This document shows positions 1-5,535 of a DNA stretch of 12,500 bases, one piece after another. Every line of letters begins with the position of its first letter. The stretch's first letter is position 1. A program made the translations under genes and the position numbers. The notes beneath the pieces are model-generated. The model ran no database searches and was not told the DNA's origin. It saw only the letters and a program-made list of their open reading frames with translations. The DNA is taken from contig DAHR01000013.1 in NCBI GenBank assembly GCA_002498525.1, positions 257,420 through 269,919 on the forward strand. The letters are read 5' to 3'. This stretch comes from Euryarchaeota archaeon UBA58 (GTDB taxonomy: Archaea > Thermoplasmatota > Poseidoniia > Poseidoniales > Thalassarchaeaceae).

Positions 1-164
1 ACACCTGATTTCGGGTTCACATCGGTGTCAGAGATGAAGGGCAACCAAGGGTCACAACCCGACTGAATCCAGAGCGCATAGCAGGTCACCAATGTCAGCA
101 GGACGGTGATGATCGTCGCCTTCAGAGTTCTGCGAATGAAATCGGCTTCGAGGATGCTTGTCAC
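1..164 (-). CDS. Partial membrane protein, possibly Frag1/DRAM/Sfk1-like (N-terminal 54 codons)
   Basis: Reading leftwards from a GTG at 164, an open frame runs without a stop to the window edge, so the 3' part of the gene is missing. An in-frame TGA lies 9 nt upstream of the GTG, which fixes this as the only reasonable start. The peptide has a short charged N-terminus (ADFIRRTLK), one hydrophobic helix at about residues 15-34 (ATIITVLLTLVTCYALWI), then WLPFISDTDVNPKSG on the far side. The PFISDT-x-x-x-P stretch just after the first helix resembles the signature of the Frag1/DRAM/Sfk1 membrane family, whose members have about six helices. That assignment rests on one short motif and is tentative. 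That this is coding is better supported: a basic-then-hydrophobic N-terminus and a divergent arrangement with the next gene, 74 nt away. Confidence 0.6.
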   Translation of the reverse strand, partial: MTSILEADFIRRTLKATIITVLLTLVTCYALWIQSGCDPWLPFISDTDVNPKSG

Positions 165-238
165 ACCTTCCGCTCAGGACTTCCTACCTTCAATGCGACT
201 CCCCAACGATGAAGTCGGAATGGGGTCTCTCGAGCGAC

Positions 239-715
239 ATGGATGAGCGCGTGGATGGGCACGAGGTATGGCTCGCTGAATGCGCTAAGATTGGCTTCAC
301 ACCAGAACCAAAACAGTTCGAAGCCGGCACGAGAACCAGTCAGGACGCAGCCTCGCAACTCGGCTGCGAGGTCGCACACATAGCGAAATCGATTGTTTTC
401 AGGGGTCAAGCGGGGGCGGTCGTGGTAATCACCAGTGGAGCGAATAGGGTCGAGCGAAAACGCAAGGTGAAGCGACTTTTGGGCTACAAACCGAGCATGA
501 CAGAAGCGGATTACATCATCGAGAACACCGGTTACGCGCCCGGCGGAGTACCACCTTTTGGGCACCTCAAACCGTGCACCGTTCTGATGGACGAAGACCT
601 CTTCCAATACGAGACCGTCTGGGGAGCTGGCGGCTCGGCTGACACCGTTTTCCCGATCGATCCCGAGTATCTGCTGAAACTCTCAGGGGCGATCGTCGGG
701 GATGTCAAGCAGTAG
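239..715 (+). CDS. YbaK/ProX-type aminoacyl-tRNA deacylase domain protein
   Basis: This is a stand-alone editing-domain protein of the YbaK/EbsC/ProX superfamily, which hydrolyses wrongly charged tRNA (for YbaK proper, Cys-tRNA-Pro) in the cytoplasm. With the ATG at 239 it has 158 residues, the usual length for the family. Key parts are TRTSQDAASQLGCEVAHIAK (31-50), ending in Lys50, which matches the conserved catalytic lysine in the IAKS-hVF motif; SGAN (66-69); the GGVPPFGH loop (102-109); and the DEDLFQYETVW and VFPIDPE stretches. The frame is open further upstream, to a TTG at 158 and an ATG at 209, but the family N-terminus fits 239, and the TTG would overlap the start of the divergent gene. 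The stop is 5 nt before the uracil-DNA glycosylase start, so the two are probably co-transcribed. Exact tRNA substrate is not readable. Confidence 0.9.
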   Translation: MDERVDGHEVWLAECAKIGFTPEPKQFEAGTRTSQDAASQLGCEVAHIAKSIVFRGQAGAVVVITSGANRVERKRKVKRLLGYKPSMTEADYIIENTGYAPGGVPPFGHLKPCTVLMDEDLFQYETVWGAGGSADTVFPIDPEYLLKLSGAIVGDVKQ

Positions 716-720
716 GTGAT

Positions 721-1455
721 TTGGTGGTCGTCGCACGCCTGGTAGATGCGGCTGCTCGGCTACGCGACGATGTCGAGCCCTTCGCTGACGCGCTGGTCGA
801 GGGGGCTTTGGTCGATTGTGTCTACAATCCTCTTGCCTATGCTTGGCAGCCGCACCGTGCCTATCTCGAAATGGCAGGGGTGGGCGGTGCGAAAACGCTG
901 CTTCTTGGGATGAATCCCGGGCCGCACGGAATGGGTCAGATGGGCATTCCTTTCGCGGCCACGGCCATGGTTCGTAATCTTCTGGGGATTCGTGATCTGC
1001 ACGTCGGGCAGCCGCGAACACCGCATCCGAAGCGGCCTGTCAGTGGGCTTGATTGGCCGAAGGAAGAAGTCAGCGGAACTCGGCTCTGGGGCCTCTTGGC
1101 CGAACACTACGGCGATGCCGAGAACATCCTCTCGAATGTCTTTCTGGTCAACCACTGTCCATTGATGCTTTTCGCAGGCGAGCGAGCGACCAATATCACG
1201 CCCGACAAGATCGCGGGCGAGACGGCTCGCGCGCTACTCGCCCGCTGTGACGACCACCTGCGGGAGGTCGTCGAGATGATGGAGATCAACACCGTCATCG
1301 GCGTCGGCAGATTCTCCGAGAAACGCGCCGCCGCCGCACTCTTAGGATCAAAGGTCGAAGTCAGAACCTGCTGGCACCCAAGCCCCGCCTCGCCCCTCGC
1401 CAACAAGAATGGCGGGAAAGACTGGCGAGAAAATGTCCGATCGGTCCTACCCTAG
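721..1455 (+). CDS. SMUG1-type (family 3) uracil-DNA glycosylase
   Basis: The enzyme excises uracil and related damaged pyrimidines from DNA and starts base-excision repair. The 244-residue product carries both family 3 signature motifs. Motif 1 is GMNPGPHGMGQMGIPF (63-78), with Asn65 where SMUG1 has its catalytic asparagine. Motif 2 is HPSPASPLANKNGGKDW (219-235), with His219 as the catalytic-loop histidine. Between them lies NHCPL (144-148), matching the conserved N-x-CPL segment. The GMNPG and HPSP-x-x-x-x-AN wording separates it from Ung (family 1) and family 4 enzymes. The first codon is TTG at 721; GTG at 724 is an equally good start because the SD-like AGGTGAT (714-720) abuts the TTG but sits better for the GTG. 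It follows the deacylase gene by 5 nt. SMUG1 is sporadic in prokaryotes, so horizontal acquisition is possible. Confidence 0.92.
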   Translation: MVVVARLVDAAARLRDDVEPFADALVEGALVDCVYNPLAYAWQPHRAYLEMAGVGGAKTLLLGMNPGPHGMGQMGIPFAATAMVRNLLGIRDLHVGQPRTPHPKRPVSGLDWPKEEVSGTRLWGLLAEHYGDAENILSNVFLVNHCPLMLFAGERATNITPDKIAGETARALLARCDDHLREVVEMMEINTVIGVGRFSEKRAAAALLGSKVEVRTCWHPSPASPLANKNGGKDWRENVRSVLP

Positions 1456-1467
1456 GTAAACCAAACA

Positions 1468-1624
1468 AACCAAAGAGGTCACAGAGGCACAAAGAAGTGG
1501 CGTAATAGAAGATACCAGACAACGAGAATCACCACAATTTCGGGGAATCACTCAGAGATAAGCGATGAATCGCAGCCTCGCGCCTGTGCCAGACTCTCTG
1601 TGTTCCCTTGTGTCTCTGTGGTTG
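1468..1624. repeat. CACAGAG-rich imperfect inverted repeat filling the 240-bp gap
   Basis: Two arms of about 30 nt face each other across about 95 nt of unremarkable sequence. The left arm (1468-1497) begins AACCAAAGAGGTCACAGAGG. The complement of the right arm (1592-1624) reads AACCACAGAGACACAAGGGA and continues ACACAGAGAG. They align with a few mismatches and small gaps, keeping the AACC(A/C)(A)AGAG...CACA core. AACCACAGAGACACAGAG-type repeats are familiar, from memory, in intergenic DNA of several bacterial phyla, usually right after stop codons. Here the left arm starts 12 nt after the glycosylase stop. The element could be a small mobile or REP-like repeat, or act as a transcript end for flanking genes. 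The core (1498-1591) has no ORF or tRNA-like fold that I can see. Confidence 0.6.
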
Positions 1625-1626
1625 AA

Positions 1627-1695
1627 TTATCGGCGCTTCACACCGGTGAATATGTCCTTAAGTGAATCATCGTCATAGAACAGGCGGTCGATGCC
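1627..1695 (-). pseudogene. Possible C-terminal remnant of a lost minus-strand gene
   Basis: On the minus strand the bases just inside the right repeat arm read as a plausible protein tail, HGIDRLFYDDDSLKDIFTGV followed by KRR and a TAA at 1627-1629. The codons look normal and the peptide looks like a soluble C-terminus rather than random translation. Upstream, the frame stays open but is antisense to the acyl-CoA synthetase, where it no longer reads like protein. The repeat arm begins immediately after the TAA, just as the other arm follows the stop of the glycosylase gene. One reading is that a convergent gene once ended here and all but its last 22 or so codons were replaced. The sequence is short, so chance cannot be excluded, and I recognise no family. 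Confidence 0.3.
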
Positions 1696-3477
1696 ATGTT
1701 TATCCCCAACTACCTGATGAGAAATGCCGAAGAGTACGCGAATGAACCCGCCTTGTCGTGGAAAGATTCCGGAGGCGAATGGGTCACTGATTCGTGGGGC
1801 GAGTTCACTGCATTCTCCATGGATATCGCAAAATCGTTGATTTCGTTGGGCTACGAAGCTGGTGAGAACCTCTCGATCTACTCCTACAATCGACGTGAAT
1901 GGTACGGCGCATACGCTGCCGCCCAAATGGCTGGTGGAGCCGCGGTCGGCGTCTACCACACCTGCTCTCCGGATGAGGTCGAATGGGTTGTCGGCGACTC
2001 TCAGTCGAAGTTCGTCTTCGTTGGCCACAATCCGATGGACGGCGACGATACGGGCAAGATGCCAGTCCATCGACTACACGCTGCATTGGCGAATCTGCCG
2101 GATGTCGAGCATGTCATCGTCTTCGATGATGTCGAGGTGCTCGACCATCCGAAGATGATGAGCTGGTCAGAATTCTACTCAATGGGGAATGCTCTGGACG
2201 ATTCGGTCCTGCACGGTCGGATCGAGGCACTTTCGGCTGACGATACCTGTTCGTTGATCTACACGAGCGGGACGACAGGAAATCCCAAAGGTGTCGAATT
2301 GACGCACGGGAATTTCGAATTCGAGTTGGGAGCGACATCGGATATTTTTGATTTCAAGCAAGGCGAGCGCTACGTCTCCTGGCTGCCTCTCGCACACGTT
2401 TTCGGGCAACTGGTCGACACTGGATATTGCATTCGACAAGCGATGCACCTGCACATCGTCGACTCGCCGGTTCATGCAGTCGATTATGCCAAAGAGGTTC
2501 AGCCGCATCTGTTCATCGGCGTGCCGCGCATCTACGAGAAGATCTACTCAAACATCAAGGCGGCACTCGATGCCAAGGTGATTCTGCGGATTCTGCTCAA
2601 AATTCCAGTCATCAGCGGCAAGATCAAGGGCAAATTGAAGGCGAAGATCGGATTCTCTGAGAATCGCTTCTCAATCACCGGCGCGGCTCCAATCAACCCC
2701 GACATTCTGACGCTTTTCCACAGTTTGGACATTCCAATTTTCGAAGGCTATGGAATGACCGAAGACACGGCTGGTGCGACGCTGAATTATGCTGGAAACA
2801 ACAAGATCGGGACCGTCGGAAAGCCCTTCCCAGGCACCGAGATGGATGTTGCTGCGGACGGTGAATTGCTGATTCGTGGACCTCATGTGATGAAGGGATA
2901 CTACCGCAATCCTGAGGCGACCGCTGATGCCATCGATTCGGATGGATGGTTGCACACCGGCGACGTTGGGTCCATCGATTCTGAGGGATATGTCAAGATC
3001 ACCGGTCGCAAGAAGGAGATCTATGTCTCAAGCGGAGGCAAGAACATCGCTCCGCTCGTAATCGAGGAGACCTTCAAGGTGATTCCAATCATCTCGCAAT
3101 GCTTCCTTGTCGGCGATGGTCGCAAGTATTGCAGTGCGCTGTTCACACTTGATGCGAGTGCCATTCTGCGGGACAAATTAGGTATGGACCCGAATGACAT
3201 CCCCAAGGATCCTGCCAAGCAATTTACGATGCTCGATGAACTCGGACACCCCTTCTCTGACTACACAGGCAGTGCTGAGGTGCGGGCTGAGGTGCAGGCG
3301 GCTGTCGATGAATTGAACCAAAAATTCTCGAATCCTGAGCAATTGAAGAAATTCGCGATTCTGCCCCGTGATTTCACCGTCGATGATGGTGAATTGACGC
3401 CGACGGTGAAGATTCGACGCAAGCAGATCAACGAGAATTGGGCCGACGTCATCGAAGCAATGTACGCAGATGCTTGA
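1696..3477 (+). CDS. Long-chain fatty-acid--CoA ligase (AMP-forming)
   Basis: The enzyme activates free fatty acids with ATP and CoA to acyl-CoA, feeding beta-oxidation or lipid synthesis; it is probably cytosolic or peripheral on the membrane. The 593 residues are a full-length ANL-superfamily ligase of the long-chain (FadD15/ACSL-like) type. The ATP-binding P-loop is YTSGTTGNPKG (189-199), the A5 motif is FEGYGMTE (349-356), the ribose-binding motif is GWLHTGD (417-423), and the hinge and C-terminal domain begin at GRKKEIYVSSGGKNIAP (437-453). The end carries GELTPTVKIRR, the usual place of the C-terminal lysine motif of long-chain enzymes. An in-frame TGA lies upstream at 1663 with no other start codon between, so ATG 1696 is the only start, although its SD is weak. 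The LysE-type gene begins 12 nt after the stop and is probably co-transcribed. Chain-length preference is not visible. Confidence 0.95.
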   Translation: MFIPNYLMRNAEEYANEPALSWKDSGGEWVTDSWGEFTAFSMDIAKSLISLGYEAGENLSIYSYNRREWYGAYAAAQMAGGAAVGVYHTCSPDEVEWVVGDSQSKFVFVGHNPMDGDDTGKMPVHRLHAALANLPDVEHVIVFDDVEVLDHPKMMSWSEFYSMGNALDDSVLHGRIEALSADDTCSLIYTSGTTGNPKGVELTHGNFEFELGATSDIFDFKQGERYVSWLPLAHVFGQLVDTGYCIRQAMHLHIVDSPVHAVDYAKEVQPHLFIGVPRIYEKIYSNIKAALDAKVILRILLKIPVISGKIKGKLKAKIGFSENRFSITGAAPINPDILTLFHSLDIPIFEGYGMTEDTAGATLNYAGNNKIGTVGKPFPGTEMDVAADGELLIRGPHVMKGYYRNPEATADAIDSDGWLHTGDVGSIDSEGYVKITGRKKEIYVSSGGKNIAPLVIEETFKVIPIISQCFLVGDGRKYCSALFTLDASAILRDKLGMDPNDIPKDPAKQFTMLDELGHPFSDYTGSAEVRAEVQAAVDELNQKFSNPEQLKKFAILPRDFTVDDGELTPTVKIRRKQINENWADVIEAMYADA

Positions 3478-3489
3478 GGCGGTGAGAGA

Positions 3490-4113
3490 TTGACGCCAGA
3501 GGCCTGGCTGGGTCTGGCCACCGTTCTCGTGCTCGGTGCGATGTCCCCCGGACCCTCGGTCGCGGTGGTGATTCGCAACACGATGGCCGGCGGCAAGCGC
3601 ATGGGAGTGGCAACCGGAGTGGGCCACGGAATCGGCTTCGGTGTCTACGCCTTCTCGACCGCTGCCGGCCTCTCGATTGCACTCGCTGCACATCCCGCCA
3701 CAGAGGAGGTGCTGAAGTGGGGCGGTACTGTGCTGCTAATCTACCTCGGAATCATGTTCCTGCGGCACGCCAAGGCTGGGCCGCCCGGACCTGTCGACAC
3801 TGAGGCTCACGGCCCGAGTGGAAGGGAAGGCTTTGTTCAGGGCTTCATGATCGCGCTGTTGAACCCGAAGATCCTCGCTTGGATGATGGCGATTTACGCG
3901 CCCTTCATCGAGCCAGATGCGAGCCTGCAGACCTTGCTAGGGATGGGGGCGTTAGGCCTCGCCATCGACGGCACTTGGTACGTCAGCGTGGCCACAGTGC
4001 TATCCGATACCGGTGCCATCGACAAGTTGCGCGCGAAGGCGCATTACATCGACGGCTCGATGGGTGTTCTGATGTTCGTCTTCGCCGCACTGCTCATCGG
4101 TGGTGTCTTCTGA
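3490..4113 (+). CDS. LysE/RhtB-family exporter
   Basis: This is an inner-membrane efflux permease of the LysE/RhtB (amino-acid and homoserine lactone exporter) superfamily. At 207 residues it has the standard length and about six hydrophobic helices. Family marks are the early MSPGPSVAVVIRN stretch (18-30), where PGP is the conserved motif of the first helix region, the glycine-rich GVATGVGHGIGFGVYA segment (39-54), and NPK (125-127) in the ALLNPKI-x-W segment at the start of the second half. The start is TTG at 3490 with an SD-like GGTGAG at 3481-3486; no ATG nearby gives the conserved N-terminus. It lies 12 nt behind the acyl-CoA synthetase, so the pair likely share a transcript, though their functions have no obvious link. 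The substrate cannot be told from sequence. It converges with the next gene with only 16 nt between stops. Confidence 0.88.
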   Translation: MTPEAWLGLATVLVLGAMSPGPSVAVVIRNTMAGGKRMGVATGVGHGIGFGVYAFSTAAGLSIALAAHPATEEVLKWGGTVLLIYLGIMFLRHAKAGPPGPVDTEAHGPSGREGFVQGFMIALLNPKILAWMMAIYAPFIEPDASLQTLLGMGALGLAIDGTWYVSVATVLSDTGAIDKLRAKAHYIDGSMGVLMFVFAALLIGGVF

Positions 4114-4129
4114 ACAGGCTTACTAAAGG

Positions 4130-4945
4130 TCAGAAGTTGTTGTACATCATCGCCATCAATAAGAAGGTCATCCAGAAGGCGATGAAAGCCGGAGCGATGC
4201 CGACGACCATGCCGATTCCGAGTTCTTTCCGGCTTTTGATGAAAGCTCCAATCATCACCGCTGGATATCCGAGAAAGAGGATGATTGGGGTGAGATTGAT
4301 GAGTAGTTCGAACTCCCAATCAACGCTTTTCCGACCATCGACACTTGCTTGTTCTGGCGTTTTCGTCGACTCTGTTGCATAAGTGAATTTGTCATCTTCG
4401 AAACTGACTTGTGTCCGATATCGAAAATCCTCTGAACAATCCATTTCTCTCCACGACACTCCCGAATCATCGATGTTGATCGAAGCGCGTTCAATTTCGA
4501 CCCAGCAGTAGATCCACTGATTGTCGGAGCGGAAATCGATGCTGGTGTAGAGCCATTCGTCTGCCTCTGGATCTGGGACGATTCGGAGGTTATACTCGGC
4601 TGTCCAAGTGTGATATGTGTACCCATCGATCTCGACATCATCACCAGCAACGAGGTCATCGTCCCAGCCGAAATAATAACCATCTACTCCGAATTCTGAC
4701 CCCCCCGCAAGACCGCCCATAGCCGCGCCTACGAGGATAGGGATGAGCAGAAAACCGATGAAGAATGGCTTCCATTTGAAACGATTCTCCTCTGCCTCGA
4801 GCGATGCCGCATCCAACTCGAAGATGCTCTCTTGAACGGTCGCGAACGAGGCCACATCACCGGTGAAAACCGATGTGCTACGCCCCGATCCCTGCGCCTC
4901 GTCAGCAGCATTCTCGCCGCTCGCACCAGACTCACCAACCCCCAA
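4130..4945 (-). CDS. Three-helix membrane protein of unknown function with an acidic external domain
   Basis: I do not recognise the family. Numbering from the TTG at 4945 (271 residues): residues 1-57 are hydrophilic and Ser/Gly/Ala/Glu rich, probably disordered; a first helix spans about 59-82 (FFIGFLLIPILVGAAMGGLA). A domain of about 130 residues follows, rich in Asp, Glu, Tyr and Trp, with FGWDDDLVAGDDVEIDGY and two cysteines (147, 170) that could pair if it lies outside. Helices two (about 213-236) and three (about 243-268) close the protein. The frame also opens with GTG at 4951, but a perfect AGGAGG at 4953-4958 is 7 nt from the TTG and only 1 nt from the GTG, so TTG is preferred. The stop of the zinc-ribbon gene is 15 nt upstream, so the two are almost certainly one operon. 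A role in sensing or envelope assembly would be a guess. Confidence 0.8.
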   Translation of the reverse strand: MGVGESGASGENAADEAQGSGRSTSVFTGDVASFATVQESIFELDAASLEAEENRFKWKPFFIGFLLIPILVGAAMGGLAGGSEFGVDGYYFGWDDDLVAGDDVEIDGYTYHTWTAEYNLRIVPDPEADEWLYTSIDFRSDNQWIYCWVEIERASINIDDSGVSWREMDCSEDFRYRTQVSFEDDKFTYATESTKTPEQASVDGRKSVDWEFELLINLTPIILFLGYPAVMIGAFIKSRKELGIGMVVGIAPAFIAFWMTFLLMAMMYNNF

Positions 4946-4952
4946 CCGCACA

Positions 4953-4958
4953 CCTCCT
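4953..4958 (-). promoter_or_regulatory. Perfect Shine-Dalgarno AGGAGG that decides the membrane-protein start
   Basis: On the minus strand AGGAGG lies 3 nt past the stop of the zinc-ribbon gene and 7 nt before a TTG (4943-4945). An in-frame GTG (4949-4951) is only 1 nt away, too close for a normal ribosome fit. The site argues for the TTG start and for independent re-initiation after the upstream gene. Confidence 0.7.
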
Positions 4959-4960
4959 GC

Positions 4961-5428
4961 TCAGAGCAGGACAACCGGCAGTTGAAAGAGGATTTCCAGA
5001 ACGACGGCGAGCGCATTGGCTTCCATTCGTGCCGGTCGCGCGCCATTGCCCTCGGGCGGCGAGAGCCGTTGCAACTCCCCGGAATCGAGCCAGAACGAGG
5101 TGCAATCAGGGCAGCCATCAATCTCGATCGGCTCCGTCAGGCTGCCATCGAGCCGCTGGAAAGCGAAATTCCGAACCCGCATCTGAGCCTCGCAGAATGG
5201 ACAGTCGAGGGCAATTGGCGTGCCCTCGTCGGTGAAGCCTTCGTGCATCTGGCCCAGTTTCTCAGCACAGATCACAGATTCAGCGGCTTCAGCATTCAGA
5301 AGCATCCCAGCACAAGTGTCGCAGTGGAAGATGCCGTTGCGTGTGAAAGCGGAGCGGTCGGACTCTTCGGGCGGTACCAAACGTGCGCCATCTCGGGGGC
5401 AGAAGTGGTCCTCCTTGCCGGACTCCAT
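4961..5428 (-). CDS. Double zf-TFIIB-like zinc-ribbon protein with hydrophobic C-terminal tail
   Basis: From the ATG at 5428 the product has 155 residues. The second ribbon fits the zf-TFIIB (Pfam PF13453) pattern: CPFC (76-79), then IEIDGCPDCTSFWLDSGEL (101-119), with Cys76, Cys79, Cys106 and Cys109 as zinc ligands and the diagnostic C-x-x-C-x-x-x-WLD-x-GEL ending. The first ribbon (10-44) is a degenerate copy: CPRD (10-13) has Asp where the second cysteine should be, followed by CDTCAGMLL (36-44). The last 17 residues (ALAVVLEILFQLPVVLL) are almost wholly hydrophobic and run to the stop, suggesting a tail anchor. An in-frame TTG lies one codon upstream of the ATG; I prefer the ATG. The next gene downstream encodes a membrane protein and starts after 15 nt. 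Function is unknown; despite the domain name nothing here shows a role in transcription. Confidence 0.82.
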   Translation of the reverse strand: MESGKEDHFCPRDGARLVPPEESDRSAFTRNGIFHCDTCAGMLLNAEAAESVICAEKLGQMHEGFTDEGTPIALDCPFCEAQMRVRNFAFQRLDGSLTEPIEIDGCPDCTSFWLDSGELQRLSPPEGNGARPARMEANALAVVLEILFQLPVVLL

Positions 5429-5535
5429 CAACCTTGGACCGACTCACCCACCTTCAACTCTCACCCGGAATCAGCCGGAATTCTACATCGAAACCACGTC
5501 GTCGACTTCATGTGGGCTTCTGAAGTCGGCTGAGC

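Noticed and set aside
1627..2070. Full-length minus-strand frame of 147 codons as an intact gene
   Set aside because: Beyond about 1695 it is antisense to the acyl-CoA synthetase and no longer looks like protein; only the terminal tail is kept as a possible remnant.
4832..5533. Plus-strand open frame of 233 codons opposite the zinc-ribbon and membrane-protein genes
   Set aside because: The minus strand has paired CxxC motifs, a perfect SD and hydrophobic helices, whereas the plus frame reads as compositional noise; it is an antisense shadow.
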